64,000 nucleotides of DNA from Chryseobacterium sp. G0162. Lineage in GTDB: Bacteria > Bacteroidota > Bacteroidia > Flavobacteriales > Weeksellaceae. The position numbers were made by a program, and so were the translations under genes. The stretch is from assembly GCF_003815715.1 (NCBI RefSeq), contig NZ_CP033922.1:496001-560000 (forward strand), given 5' to 3'. Of the stretch, positions 27,788 to 37,360 are shown in pieces. The notes under the pieces were generated by a model that was not told where the DNA came from, searched no databases, and worked only from the letters and a program-made list of their open reading frames with translations. Every line of letters starts with the position of its first letter. Within the stretch, counting starts at the first letter, position 1.

Positions 27788-28360
27788 ATGGCAACGAAAA
27801 CAGTAACAAAAAAAGCAACTCCGGCTAAATCTACCGCAACGAAAAAAACGGTGAAAACCCCTGCAAAGAAAAATGCAGCAAAAGAACTGAGAGATCTATT
27901 TGAAGATGGTATGAAGGATATCTATTGGGCTGAAAAGGCTCTGGTAAAAGCTTTACCCAAAATGTATAAAAATGCAACGGACAAAAAACTTAAAACAGCC
28001 ATTGAAAATCACCTGATGGAAACACAAGTACACGTTAAAAGGCTTGAAGAGTGTTTTAAATCCATCAAAAAAAGGGCACAGGCAAAAAAATGTGACGCAA
28101 TGCAAGGTCTATTGGACGAAGGCAAAAGTATCATGGAAGAAACAAAGCCCGGATCTGTAAGAGATGCCGGAATTATTGCAGCAGCACAAAAGGTAGAACA
28201 TTATGAGATTGCAACTTATGGAACTCTTGCAGCCTATGCGAAGATTTTAAAAGAAAATGTATGTCTTAAGAATTTCCTGGCCACTCTTAATGAAGAAAAA
28301 AAATGTGATAAGCTCCTGACAAAGGTTGCTGATATAGGATTAAACAGCAAGGCATTATAG
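27788..28360 (+). CDS. DUF892 (YciE/YciF-type) ferritin-like protein with basic tail
   Basis: 190 residues from ATG 27788, chosen because the longer frame adds a low-quality leader with no start context. Residues 1-30 are Lys/Ala/Pro/Thr repeats (KKATPAKSTATKKTVKTPAK), a histone H1-like tail. Residues 31-190 are a DUF892 four-helix bundle with the pattern LRDLFEDGMKDIYWAEKAL, ENHLMETQVHVKRLEE and AAQKVEHYEIATYG, whose Glu/His ligands could hold a di-iron site. The family is stress-induced and ferritin-like. The basic tail could place it on DNA, as in Dps-like protection; that is inference. Confidence 0.88.
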   Translation: MATKTVTKKATPAKSTATKKTVKTPAKKNAAKELRDLFEDGMKDIYWAEKALVKALPKMYKNATDKKLKTAIENHLMETQVHVKRLEECFKSIKKRAQAKKCDAMQGLLDEGKSIMEETKPGSVRDAGIIAAAQKVEHYEIATYGTLAAYAKILKENVCLKNFLATLNEEKKCDKLLTKVADIGLNSKAL

Positions 28361-28379
28361 CCATCATTGCTCATATAGG

Positions 28380-28417
28380 TAACAAAATATCTTCCTTTAG
28401 TGGAGGATATTTTGTTA
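28380..28417 (+). terminator. Hairpin after the DUF892 gene
   Basis: 16-bp arms TAACAAAATATCTTCC (28380-28395) and GGAGGATATTTTGTTA (28402-28417) pair with a single G-T mismatch, loop 6 nt. There is no T-run afterward, so terminator function is likely but not certain. It separates two convergent genes. Confidence 0.6.
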
Positions 28418-28438
28418 TGAGCTTATGACAAATTTTCA

Positions 28439-28819
28439 TCAATGATTCTGAGATGGAGTCTGTTGCAAGTTAAAAACAGTACCCGCCGGATCTGTGATCC
28501 AGTGCATATTTTCCGGAAGTTCTTCAATTTCGTCACAGGTTTCAACTCCGTTCGATTGCAGATATTGGGTTGCTTCCTCAACATCAGGAACCGTTAGTTG
28601 CAGCCAGGTTTCAGAATGAGTGTAATTATCCACACAATCTAACCAAATGATATTGTTACCAAACTTCACTTCGTGGGTTCGGGAAACTGTTGGATTATCA
28701 ATCTTCTTCTCTTCTACCGGTAGCTTTAAAATATCTCTGTAGAAAGCAACGGTTTTCTCGTATTTATTCTTTGGAATTTTAATGGCAATATTAATCCCTG
28801 CCTCAAATTGGATACTCAT
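28439..28819 (-). CDS. VOC family protein
   Basis: A 126-residue protein. The N-terminal strand AGINIAIKIPKNKYEKTVAF and the C-terminal ENMHWITDPAGTVFNLQQTP give the two VOC halves. It is convergent with the DUF892 gene. Confidence 0.88.
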   Translation of the reverse strand: MSIQFEAGINIAIKIPKNKYEKTVAFYRDILKLPVEEKKIDNPTVSRTHEVKFGNNIIWLDCVDNYTHSETWLQLTVPDVEEATQYLQSNGVETCDEIEELPENMHWITDPAGTVFNLQQTPSQNH

Positions 28820-28934
28820 ATCTGATATTTTTTGTTTTAATTGATTGTATAAAGCTATTCAATTGATTCTCCAGAAAGCTTGTCTTATGGCAAGAATCGA
28901 TGATTATAAAAGCTCAGATTCAATGACTTTATTT

Positions 28935-28942
28935 TATATTTG
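28935..28942 (+). promoter_or_regulatory. -7-type promoter box for the protease gene
   Basis: TATATTTG matches TAnnTTTG and lies 54 bp before the ATG at 28996. The upstream TTTG at 19-nt spacing is not seen, so strength is uncertain. Confidence 0.45.
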
Positions 28943-28995
28943 TAACATTCATCTATTCATAAGCAATAGTATTAAAAACAATAACTGTATTACCA

Positions 28996-29844
28996 ATGCT
29001 CAATCAATCATTAAAAAAACCGATCCTTACCGCGTCTGTATTTCTATACTCGGTTACGGCATTCGCACAAAAATCGCCGCTCAATATTCTTCCATCCGGA
29101 CATCTGGTTGTTCAGGCTGAAGTGGAAGGTAAAAAAGGAAATTTTATATTTGATACCGGAGGTGGTGTCAATCTTTTTCTTAACAACTTCTCCAAAGACC
29201 TGAACCAAAAGGAATCCTATAACTTCCTGACTGCTTTCCGCGCTACGGGAGAACAGCTTACAGTTCCTATGTTCAAATCAAAAGAGATCATTTTTAACGG
29301 TAAAAAATTTAAAGATACCTGGTACGCTACCCACAACATGGAAATAAAAGGAATTGACGGTCTTATTTCGCTTCCCATGCTTTATGATACGGAATTCATT
29401 ATAGATTATACCACTAAAGAAATTGTGTTTCCAAAAGAGAAGCTAACCGGAAAAAAAGTAGTAGATATTCAACTGTCTACCAATGCAGACCAATCTCTGG
29501 ATATCACGACCTATATTAACGTCAACAATATTAAGATCAATGTTCTTCTGGATTCCGGTGCTGGTAATGATTCTTTCTGGCTGAGTGAGCGTCTTATCAA
29601 TACGTTAGGAATTAATAAAGAAGGTCTTCAGCTTATTGAAAAGAAAAGCGAGTTCAATCCTTCGATTATCAATAAGTTCTACAAAGGAAGTGTACATTCC
29701 GTTTCCAACTCTTTTACCAAAGTCGAAAAACCCAATGTACTTTTTGTTGAAGGCTTAATATATGAGGGAAAAACAAGCATCAACTGGCTGGGCAAAAAGC
29801 TTGGTTTTAATTTGAAAGAAAAGAAAATCTATATTTTGGATTAA
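28996..29844 (+). CDS. Retropepsin-like aspartyl protease, exported
   Basis: A 282-residue protein with a signal peptide (about 1-25). It has two clan AA motifs: FIFDTGGG near residue 53 and VLLDSGAG near residue 178. That is the duplicated lobe architecture of periplasmic single-chain aspartic proteases rather than a viral dimer. The substrate is unknown. It is monocistronic with a terminator after. Confidence 0.85.
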   Translation: MLNQSLKKPILTASVFLYSVTAFAQKSPLNILPSGHLVVQAEVEGKKGNFIFDTGGGVNLFLNNFSKDLNQKESYNFLTAFRATGEQLTVPMFKSKEIIFNGKKFKDTWYATHNMEIKGIDGLISLPMLYDTEFIIDYTTKEIVFPKEKLTGKKVVDIQLSTNADQSLDITTYINVNNIKINVLLDSGAGNDSFWLSERLINTLGINKEGLQLIEKKSEFNPSIINKFYKGSVHSVSNSFTKVEKPNVLFVEGLIYEGKTSINWLGKKLGFNLKEKKIYILD

Positions 29845-29868
29845 TTATTTTCAATGGATATACAAAAC

Positions 29869-29898
29869 AAAACCTGCCTCTGGAAGAGACAGGTTTTT
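29869..29898 (+). terminator. Terminator after the aspartyl protease gene
   Basis: The stem AAACCTG-C-CTCT pairs with AGAG-A-CAGGTTT and a T-tract follows. It lies between convergent genes and may serve both. Confidence 0.82.
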
Positions 29899-29922
29899 AC
29901 TTTACGGAAAATCAATAGGATC

Positions 29923-31602
29923 TTATATTTTTACATCAATATAATTGATCCAGACTTGCTCCCGGTCCTGAGTATTAAAAAAATTCTCAAGTAAGTATTC
30001 ATGGTTATAGTTTATTTTTTCGTCGAAATATAGTTTTCCATTCACATATACTTTTACATTTTTTTTCAAATCCACTGTTTCCGGTGAGATATTGATTGAA
30101 AATGACTTAACATTGGATGTTTCAGCCCGGAAAACATTATTTCTATATTCTGCTTTTATTTTTCCAGATTTCCTTGGGAAATCAAATGCATTTTTATCAA
30201 CATTCTTCACGATTAAACTATCTTTTTCATCATAAGCCAGCCATTTATTGATTTTAAAGTTCAATTTTTTGTGCCAGTGGGCTTTCTTACTTAGCGTATC
30301 CAGTTTGATATTAGAAATCCAGTCTATATTTCCATTTCTTTCATCATCCAATTCCCACGAAATATCTTTGGGAAACGGATTTCTTTTCCGGTTTTTCAGG
30401 TCTTTAAAAAGAATCTGATATGCTGGTTCCGATTCGTCAAACTGTGGAAACCAATGTGGAAACCCATGGTAGCGATATTCTTTATAATCAGCCTGTATTC
30501 CGTTCATTAGCTTTTTAAAATCATCATTTGCGTTTTGGGGATAGTAATAATCCTTATCTGTTGAAAAGCTCATCAATGAGCGGTTTTTAATATTCTCTAC
30601 AAACGTTCCTCCTGTGAAAACTTTAGGATAAGCATTAAATCCGTAAAACCCTGCAAACGGCGTAGGCTGCTTCATCAGATAGGAAAATGAACCCGTTGCT
30701 CCATTCGAATGTCCTGCTATAAAAACTTTGTTATCATCAATATTAATCGTCTTTTTAATCTGTTTAAGCATTTCAGGAATCATAAAAAATCCATCATCAG
30801 ACAACATCCAGTTATATTTTTTACTGGCTCTCGGAAAAACCATAATAACATTATTCTGATCCGCATATTTCTTATAATATCGGTTCCAGCCATCTAAATT
30901 CCAGCCAGCCATCTGATAATCTATCAGCTCATTATTTCTTACAGCCCCATGAAGAAAAAACAGTAAAGTATATTTCTTTTGAGGATTATAATTTTGAGGA
31001 AAATGAATAAAAAATGAAGTGGTAGCAGAATCATTTATTTTAAATGCAATAGAATAATCACGCTCCTTTTTCGGTAGATAAGGAGTAAGATTTCTGATTT
31101 CTTTATACAAAGCCTCAGAATCTTTAATTTCCTTTAACCTGTTTTTATTAACATTGTAAAATTCATTTTCTTTTTCTTTCAACTCATTATAAAATTGAGT
31201 TTTGTATTTCACCGCCTGCTCCTTCAATGAAGTCCATCTTGGATCTGACAACAAATTTTTGTACTCTTTTTCAGCATCCTTTTCCAGAATATAATTCCAG
31301 CCAGGAAAGCTGTACCCAACGCCTTTTATTGAGGAAAGTGGTATAAGATACTGAAATGCTTTATCATTACTTTTTAGTTTTGAAGCCAGAATTGATGCGC
31401 TATACAATCCATCGCTATCTATATTTTCAGGATAAATTCTGAATGCCTCTTCATATAAATCAAGTGCTTTTTTGTACCCGGCTTCATCTTTAGCTTCCTC
31501 CATTACTTCCGAGGCCTTTTCAGTCAATGCAGAATAATTTTCCTGCGCTCCTACCAAAAGACCCAACACCATCAGAAGCATCGTTATACCATATTTCATC
31601 AA
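29923..31602 (-). CDS. Exported esterase/PHB-depolymerase-like alpha/beta hydrolase with TPR-like N-terminus
   Basis: A 559-residue protein: signal peptide (about 1-19), a helical region with TPR-like character (about 20-170), an alpha/beta hydrolase with oxyanion-loop segment TLLFFLHGAV and nucleophile elbow IAGHSNGATGSF (catalytic Ser), a late RYHGFPHWFP that may hold the catalytic His, and a beta-rich tail (about 440-559) that could be a binding module. The family is esterase-like (feruloyl/PHB depolymerase). The substrate is unknown. Confidence 0.82.
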   Translation of the reverse strand: MMKYGITMLLMVLGLLVGAQENYSALTEKASEVMEEAKDEAGYKKALDLYEEAFRIYPENIDSDGLYSASILASKLKSNDKAFQYLIPLSSIKGVGYSFPGWNYILEKDAEKEYKNLLSDPRWTSLKEQAVKYKTQFYNELKEKENEFYNVNKNRLKEIKDSEALYKEIRNLTPYLPKKERDYSIAFKINDSATTSFFIHFPQNYNPQKKYTLLFFLHGAVRNNELIDYQMAGWNLDGWNRYYKKYADQNNVIMVFPRASKKYNWMLSDDGFFMIPEMLKQIKKTINIDDNKVFIAGHSNGATGSFSYLMKQPTPFAGFYGFNAYPKVFTGGTFVENIKNRSLMSFSTDKDYYYPQNANDDFKKLMNGIQADYKEYRYHGFPHWFPQFDESEPAYQILFKDLKNRKRNPFPKDISWELDDERNGNIDWISNIKLDTLSKKAHWHKKLNFKINKWLAYDEKDSLIVKNVDKNAFDFPRKSGKIKAEYRNNVFRAETSNVKSFSINISPETVDLKKNVKVYVNGKLYFDEKINYNHEYLLENFFNTQDREQVWINYIDVKI

Positions 31603-31668
31603 TAAAATTTATGAGACAAAACTAATAACAACAAATCAGAAAAACTTGTAAAAATGGAACATTATCAT

Positions 31669-32484
31669 TTAAGACAACAGATGCCAGAAAAGTGTATCTT
31701 CCTGTCCTAATACAGTTCCTTTAGAAAAAAAAGATTTCGGAGAATTTTCAGTAAGATTTTTATAAGTCTTATTGAAATGAGATTGGTCGTTAAAATTAAA
31801 TTCGTGCGCAAGCTCTGTAAAATTACGATCAGGATCTTCAAAAAGTTTCTTATTAATAGTCTGCCTGAAAAGAACAATTTCGTTGAATTTTTTAACAGAA
31901 ACGCCCAAATAGGTCTGAAAAAGGCGGTTTATATGTTGCCGGCTGACGCCAATTTTCCTCGAAAATACCTCAACTGAAAAATCTTCGTAATGATTGAAAA
32001 TATAATCAATGGATTTTTCCAGGATGGTGTGTTCGAATCTCTTGAATCTTTTCTCAAGAAATCCATCCAATAGACTTTCTTGAATCTCAGTATCTGTTGT
32101 TGAGAAAATTTGACTTAATTCATGCTGGGTAAAAAATTCATAATCTGTAATATAACCGGAAAAATCTAAGTCTCCATAAAACTGATGAATTCCTAAAGGA
32201 TGGAATACAACAACAATTCTATGCACTTTTCCAGACTGTTTTACATGCAGAACCCTTTCCCGGATGGGTGTAAAAATCTGACATGGAAGAGCCGTTTCTT
32301 TATAAACCACTTCTCCGTTTTCTAACCGGATATGAGATTTGTAAAGAGAAATCGAGTTATTAAAGTGCGGAAAACATTGAAACTCATTGATAATATTATC
32401 TTCCTTAATGTCCAGATAATAATATTCAACGTATTTACTGACAATAGCGTTTTTGGGTTTGAATGTTTTAAAAATTTCCTGCAT
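31669..32484 (-). CDS. AraC-family transcriptional regulator
   Basis: A 271-residue protein: an N-terminal DUF6597-type sensor half (about 1-150, containing VEYYYLDIKEDNIINEFQCF) and a C-terminal AraC double helix-turn-helix (about 170-262; SVEVFSRKIGVSRQHINRLF and then FNDQSHFNKTYKNLTENSPK). Monocistronic; effector unknown. Confidence 0.92.
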   Translation of the reverse strand: MQEIFKTFKPKNAIVSKYVEYYYLDIKEDNIINEFQCFPHFNNSISLYKSHIRLENGEVVYKETALPCQIFTPIRERVLHVKQSGKVHRIVVVFHPLGIHQFYGDLDFSGYITDYEFFTQHELSQIFSTTDTEIQESLLDGFLEKRFKRFEHTILEKSIDYIFNHYEDFSVEVFSRKIGVSRQHINRLFQTYLGVSVKKFNEIVLFRQTINKKLFEDPDRNFTELAHEFNFNDQSHFNKTYKNLTENSPKSFFSKGTVLGQEDTLFWHLLS

Positions 32485-32622
32485 TTCTTTTCATAACAAT
32501 TTTGTGTAAAATATTACCGAACAATTAAATATACACAATAATTCACTACTTCACAAACCTATGAAAAAATATAAAAATAAAAACTGCTTCATTCGGAAAC
32601 AGTTTTTAGTATTGATGGAATT

Positions 32623-33000
32623 TTATTCTCCTGCCGGTTCAAATAATTCGATTTTATTACCTTCAGGGTCTATAATATGAACAAACTTTCCGTATTCATA
32701 CGTTGCAATCTCATCCAGGATTGTAACGCCTTCCTTTTTTAATTCTTCTACCAATGCTTCAATATCTGCCACATGATAATTAATCATAAAATCCTTTACT
32801 GAAGGTTCAAAATATTGAGTAGACTCTTTAAATGGACTCCATAGCGTGTATCCTTTTTTATCAGATTCGGCTTCTCTCCAATCAAATTTAGCTCCATAGG
32901 GACTGGTTTCCACTCCAAGATGGGTTTTATACCAATGGTTTACCTGTTCCGGATCTTTACATTTAAAGAATATCCCTCCTATTGCGGTTACTTTTTTCAT
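32623..33000 (-). CDS. VOC family protein
   Basis: A 125-residue protein. The start KVTAIGGIFFKCKDPEQVNHW and the end FVHIIDPEGNKIELFEPAGE are the paired VOC signatures. The product is close to lactoylglutathione-lyase-like proteins, but the four metal ligands are not all identifiable, so the substrate is open. Confidence 0.88.
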   Translation of the reverse strand: MKKVTAIGGIFFKCKDPEQVNHWYKTHLGVETSPYGAKFDWREAESDKKGYTLWSPFKESTQYFEPSVKDFMINYHVADIEALVEELKKEGVTILDEIATYEYGKFVHIIDPEGNKIELFEPAGE

Positions 33001-33410
33001 GCCTTTTATTTATTAAGTTTTCTATATTAAATCAATTTGAAATTTCACAAATATATCAATGTTTTCATTATACATTTACGAATTTAATTAAAGTTCTAAT
33101 GTTTAATAGATTCATTTGCAAAAAAATATACAATGTATATTTTATCGCCATTGAAACACAAATTATTTTATTCTATGGACTATGTGGTTAAAAAAAATCT
33201 AACCACATAATCACCTAGTTTTTATAGGTATTAATTCTTTATTTGCAGCAAAATCAGCCGTTGCATCTTTTTGAAAACTTTAATCTTTTTTGCGTTCTAA
33301 GAACAGCATGAAAATAAAGTTTATTCCTTTTAGATTTCCGACAAATTTTAGTATCGAAAAAGAAAAAGCGCACCTAATAGGTGCGCTTTGTATCATTAAA
33401 AGCTGAATGA
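33001..33410. other. AT-rich intergenic region
   Basis: About 410 bp holding the 5' region of the minus-strand VOC gene and, at 33360-33389, the terminator of trxB. No further gene or repeat is recognisable. Confidence 0.5.
33360..33389 (-). terminator. Terminator after trxB
   Basis: A perfect 11-bp stem AAAGCGCACCT (33365-33375) with AGGTGCGCTTT (33379-33389). On the minus strand it is followed by TTCTTTTTCG. Confidence 0.88.
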
Positions 33411-34352
33411 TTAGTGTAATTCAGCTAAATATTTTTCTGCATCCATTGCAGCCATACATCCGCTTCCTGCTGCTGTAATAGCCTGTCTGTAGATATGATC
33501 CTGAACATCACCCGCAGCAAAAACTCCCGGAAGATTTGTTCTTGTAGAACCTTTTTCTGTTACAATATATCCGTTTTCATCAAGATCTACCTGACCTACG
33601 AAGATATCCGTATTCGGTTTGTGACCAATAGCGATGAAAATTCCTTCAACATCTACCGTAGATTTCTCCTGAGTTTGATTGTTGATGATTACAGCTCTTT
33701 CTACCAAACTGTTTTCTCCTTCAATTCCAATTAATTCATGGTGAAATTTCACTTCAATATTCGGAGTGTTTTCTACTCTGTGAACCATTGCTTTTGAAGC
33801 TCTGAAAACATCTTTTCTCACTAATAAAGTTACCTTTCTGCATAATTTGGCAAGATAAGTAGCTTCTTCAGCTGCTGTATCTCCTGCTCCTACTACCACT
33901 ACATCTTTTCCTCTGTAGAAGAATCCGTCACAAGTAGCACAAGCAGATACACCACCTCCTGCATATTTTTTCTCATCTTCAAGACCTAAGTATTTTGCGG
34001 TAGCTCCTGTAGAAATAATTACCGTTTTTGCTAAAATCTCTTTGTTTCCAGCATATAATTTGTGAACACCGCCCACTTCTTTTGAAAACTCAGCTTTAGT
34101 GATCATTTCGTAATGCACTTTGGTTTCAAATCTTTCCGCCTGCTTTTGCAGATCCATCATCATTTCAGGACCTGTAATTCCTGCTGGATACCCTGGAAAG
34201 TTATCAACCTCAGTAGTTGTAGTTAATTGTCCACCTGGCTCCAAACCTGTATACAATTCAGGTTTTAAGTCTGCTCTTGCTGCATAAATAGCAGCTGTGA
34301 AACCAGAAGGTCCAGATCCAACGATCACACAATCTAAAATGTTTTGCTCCAT
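33411..34352 (-). CDS. trxB: Thioredoxin-disulfide reductase
   Basis: A 313-residue flavoprotein. N-terminal FAD site VGSGPSGFTAAIYAARA; redox-active CATCDG; NADPH site VVVGAGDTAAEEATYLA; FAD C-terminal motif PGVFAAGDVQDHIYRQAITA. Length and motif order are those of TrxB, which reduces thioredoxin with NADPH. It stands alone with its own terminator. Confidence 0.97.
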   Translation of the reverse strand: MEQNILDCVIVGSGPSGFTAAIYAARADLKPELYTGLEPGGQLTTTTEVDNFPGYPAGITGPEMMMDLQKQAERFETKVHYEMITKAEFSKEVGGVHKLYAGNKEILAKTVIISTGATAKYLGLEDEKKYAGGGVSACATCDGFFYRGKDVVVVGAGDTAAEEATYLAKLCRKVTLLVRKDVFRASKAMVHRVENTPNIEVKFHHELIGIEGENSLVERAVIINNQTQEKSTVDVEGIFIAIGHKPNTDIFVGQVDLDENGYIVTEKGSTRTNLPGVFAAGDVQDHIYRQAITAAGSGCMAAMDAEKYLAELH

Positions 34353-34620
34353 AATTTACTTGTTCGAAAAAAGATATAATTAAATTAAGACCGCTAATTT
34401 CGTAATTTTTGCCGTCTTTTTAAAGTTATTTTAATGATAGTTGTCAATAAGAGATATGCGGATTGTCAATGAAGATATGAGATAAGGATTTTATGGGATG
34501 CAGGATACAAGATGGTGAGATTTGTGATGCGAGTTAATAAAAGCTGTTGATTTATTTTTAAGAGATCTGTTCTTGTCTATTATCTCTCCGTCTACCTCTC
34601 CTCATTCCTCAGCCTAAACA

Positions 34621-35658
34621 CTAAATCTTCATTTTAATCTTATCTACATTGATAATCTTATACACCAGTTCCTTAATCAGTTCTGCTTCTCCCATATTCA
34701 CCGCTCCAAGGCCTTTTCCTTTCATATCAAACTCTCTCAAAATAGAAATAACTCTTGTAGCATGTTTTAAAGGATACAATCTTGCACTTTCTGCATAATC
34801 TTTCACAAAATAAGGATTCACTCCCATTTGAGAGGCTATTGTTTGTGGGGACTGCCCTGCCATCGTCTGGTAAATAATTACGTTAGAAAAATAGTTGTAA
34901 AGGCTTGCCAGCATCATCACAAAAGGATTGTTCTTGGGATTCTTCCCCATAAAATGAGCAATTTTAAAGGCCGTATTTGCATTTTTTGTTCCCAGTGCCT
35001 TCTGAAGTTCAAAAATATTGTATTCTTTACTGATGCCAATATGGTTTTCGACGATAGTTCCGTCAAGTATTTCTCCTTCTTTAAGAATGATCTTCAGTTT
35101 ATTTAGCTCATTGGCAATTCTTGAAAGATCGTTTCCAAGATATTCTGCTAAAAGGTGGGAAATATTAGGAGCCGTTTTGATGTTAAGCTTAAGGCACTCA
35201 TCAGAAATCCATTTCGGAAGGTTGTTTTCTTTTATTGATTCACTCAGGAAAAGTGCTTTCGCTTTGTCCAATGCTTTAGCCGCTTTTTTTCTGCTGTCCA
35301 GCTTCTTATGCTTATGAGCAAAAACCAGTACTGTAGAAGGAACAGGATTTTCAACATAGGCATCCAGAATTCTGTTTTCCTCTTCATTAAACTTCAGATC
35401 CTGAGCTTCTTTTACGATTATCACCTGTTTATCTCCCATCATAGGAAACTGTCTTGCCAGGGAAAGAACTTCCTGATAAGAAGTATCTTTTCCGTAAGTA
35501 ACGGTTTGATTAAAGGCTTTTTCATCCTCTTCCAAAAAGTTGTGCTCAAGGGCTTTTACAGCAACATCAATAAAGTAGGCTTCTTCTCCGTGGAAAAAAT
35601 AAATAGGTAAAACTTCTTTATTTTTAATATTTTTGAGGATTAAATCTAATTCTTTCAT
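34621..35658 (-). CDS. holA: DNA polymerase III subunit delta
   Basis: A 345-residue protein. Start YFFHGEEAYFIDVAVKAL and the central ISHLLAEYLGNDLSRIANEL match the clamp-loader delta subunit, which opens the beta clamp on DNA. It is divergent from the HsdR-N-like gene with only 7 bp between start codons. Confidence 0.92.
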   Translation of the reverse strand: MKELDLILKNIKNKEVLPIYFFHGEEAYFIDVAVKALEHNFLEEDEKAFNQTVTYGKDTSYQEVLSLARQFPMMGDKQVIIVKEAQDLKFNEEENRILDAYVENPVPSTVLVFAHKHKKLDSRKKAAKALDKAKALFLSESIKENNLPKWISDECLKLNIKTAPNISHLLAEYLGNDLSRIANELNKLKIILKEGEILDGTIVENHIGISKEYNIFELQKALGTKNANTAFKIAHFMGKNPKNNPFVMMLASLYNYFSNVIIYQTMAGQSPQTIASQMGVNPYFVKDYAESARLYPLKHATRVISILREFDMKGKGLGAVNMGEAELIKELVYKIINVDKIKMKI

Positions 35659-35665
35659 CTTATTA

Positions 35666-36097
35666 ATGGAACTTCCAAAACTGAATTTTCAGGAAACTTT
35701 TGATTTTAAATTCAAGAAAGACAAAGATAAGTTTTTTATTTATGATTTGGTTCGTAAAACTTATCTGCTGCTCACTCCGGAGGAATGGGTAAGGCAGCAC
35801 TGGATTCACTATTATCTTACGGTAAAAGCCTACTCTGCATCGGCATTAATCACTGAAAAAAAGATTATTCTCAATGGCTTGACCAAAAGAATTGATCTTT
35901 TAGTTACTGAAAAAACAGAGCCTGTCATCCTGATAGAATGTAAAGCCCCGCAAATCAAGCTAACCGAAAAAACATTTGAACAGACCGCCAGATACAACTC
36001 TATTATCGGAGCTAAGGAAATTATTTTAACCAATGGACTTCAGCATATTAATGCTTATTACGAAGACGGACAGTATCAATTTTGCCGCCCTCAATAA
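35666..36097 (+). CDS. HsdR N-terminal-like nuclease domain protein
   Basis: 143 residues from ATG 35666; the extra 11 codons upstream would overlap holA and use a non-ATG start. Contains an EcoEI/HsdR-type nuclease core: Asp in KRIDLLVTEK, then EPVILIECKAP, the E-x-K of the PD-(D/E)XK fold. It is short and lacks the helicase and specificity parts, so it is a stand-alone member often found next to holA in this group. Confidence 0.88.
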   Translation: MELPKLNFQETFDFKFKKDKDKFFIYDLVRKTYLLLTPEEWVRQHWIHYYLTVKAYSASALITEKKIILNGLTKRIDLLVTEKTEPVILIECKAPQIKLTEKTFEQTARYNSIIGAKEIILTNGLQHINAYYEDGQYQFCRPQ

Positions 36098-36190
36098 AGC
36101 GTATTATATAATGATAAATGTATGTTAAAACGATAGATAATGGTATACTTTTGGGTATTCTCTAATTAGTTTTAAAATACAATTTTAGTC

Positions 36191-36610
36191 ATGAAAAAGT
36201 TATTAATTGTGGCAGCCTTAGGAGTATTCACATTAGGCTTTTCACAAAATTATTACAATGATTACAGAGGAAGCGTTTCTTCTATTAATTGGGGTCAGGT
36301 AGCTATTTTTCTGGGCTTAAACAGAAACCAGATCAATCAACTGACTGTATTGAATAACCGTTATCCGGATTACAACTCATGGAATCATGTCTATGCTAAA
36401 GAACCTAACAGATGGTACAATGACCGATACTATGAAATTGAGAGAATAATGACCCCTGAACAATACAAAAAATTTTATTCAAGGTATTATAGCGGCCAAA
36501 ATCCAAGATTGAAATATGATAACGATTACAGAAGATATCAAAACAGATCCCAAATGTATGACAGAAGGCTTGACGATCATCATGATAGACATCGCGAACA
36601 TCATGGATAA
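36191..36610 (+). CDS. Exported Tyr/Arg/His-rich protein of unknown function
   Basis: A 139-residue protein with a signal peptide (about 1-18, ending GFSQ). The mature part is rich in Tyr, Asn, Arg and ends with a His/Asp/Arg-rich tail (DDHHDRHREHHG), which could bind metal. The promoter-like TACTTTTG at 36146-36153 lies 38 bp upstream. Confidence 0.72.
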   Translation: MKKLLIVAALGVFTLGFSQNYYNDYRGSVSSINWGQVAIFLGLNRNQINQLTVLNNRYPDYNSWNHVYAKEPNRWYNDRYYEIERIMTPEQYKKFYSRYYSGQNPRLKYDNDYRRYQNRSQMYDRRLDDHHDRHREHHG

Positions 36611-36619
36611 ACAATAATA

Positions 36620-36646
36620 TAAACCGGAAAATTTCTTCCGGTTTTT
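36620..36646 (+). terminator. Terminator after the His-rich exported protein gene
   Basis: The stem AAACCGGAA (36620-36628) pairs with TTCCGGTTT (36635-36643), followed by T. Confidence 0.85.
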
Positions 36647-36727
36647 TAATGTTCGAATATAAAAAATGTATGCTGATTATTCTCCATCACGATAAAAATT
36701 GTTTAATTTTAAGACATAATAATTCGT

Positions 36728-37342
36728 ATGAAAATTAAAAATATAGTATTCGATTTTGGTGGTGTATTAATGGATTGGAATCCAAGGTATTTTTTCAAAA
36801 CCTATTTCAATGATGATGAAAAAATGGAATATTTCCTGGAAAATATCGTTCATGATGAATGGAATATTGAACAAGATAGAGGGAGAAGCCTTTCGGAAGG
36901 AACTGAAATTCAGGTAAAAAAATTCCCAGAGTGGGAAAAGGAGATTAGAGCTTTTTATGATAACTGGACGGTCATGTTGAAAAGTGACATCCCTCAGAAT
37001 GTTGACGTCTTAAGGAAACTAAAAAACACAGATTATCAATTATTTGGATTAACCAACTGGTCTGCGGAGACCTTTCCTTATGCTTTGGAAAATTATGATT
37101 TCTTCCAGCTTTTCGATGGAAAGATCGTAGTTTCCGGAACAGAAAAACTGATTAAGCCTGATCCTAAAATCTGGCATGTTTTGTTGGAAAGATATAACAT
37201 CCAGGCAACAGAGTCTGTATTTATTGATGATAACCCCAAAAATATTGAAATGGCACAATCAATGGGATTCAATACCATTCATGTTCTACCGGATACGGAT
37301 CTTAAGCTGGAACTGATAAATATGGGTATCAAAATCCAGTAG
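36728..37342 (+). CDS. HAD family hydrolase (phosphatase-like)
   Basis: A 204-residue cytosolic protein with HAD motif I IVFDFGGVLMD (Asp9 nucleophile; the +2 position is Gly, as usual in the YihX-like subgroup), motif II GLTNWS, motif III Lys (IKPDP) and motif IV FIDDNPKN. Probable small-molecule phosphatase. A terminator hairpin follows and abuts the next gene. Confidence 0.9.
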   Translation: MKIKNIVFDFGGVLMDWNPRYFFKTYFNDDEKMEYFLENIVHDEWNIEQDRGRSLSEGTEIQVKKFPEWEKEIRAFYDNWTVMLKSDIPQNVDVLRKLKNTDYQLFGLTNWSAETFPYALENYDFFQLFDGKIVVSGTEKLIKPDPKIWHVLLERYNIQATESVFIDDNPKNIEMAQSMGFNTIHVLPDTDLKLELINMGIKIQ

Positions 37343-37360
37343 TTTTACTATAAATCTTAA

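Noticed and set aside
28845..29120. 91-codon frame overlapping the start of the aspartyl protease gene
   Set aside because: It overlaps the signal peptide of a clear exported protease in another frame and has no recognisable sequence.
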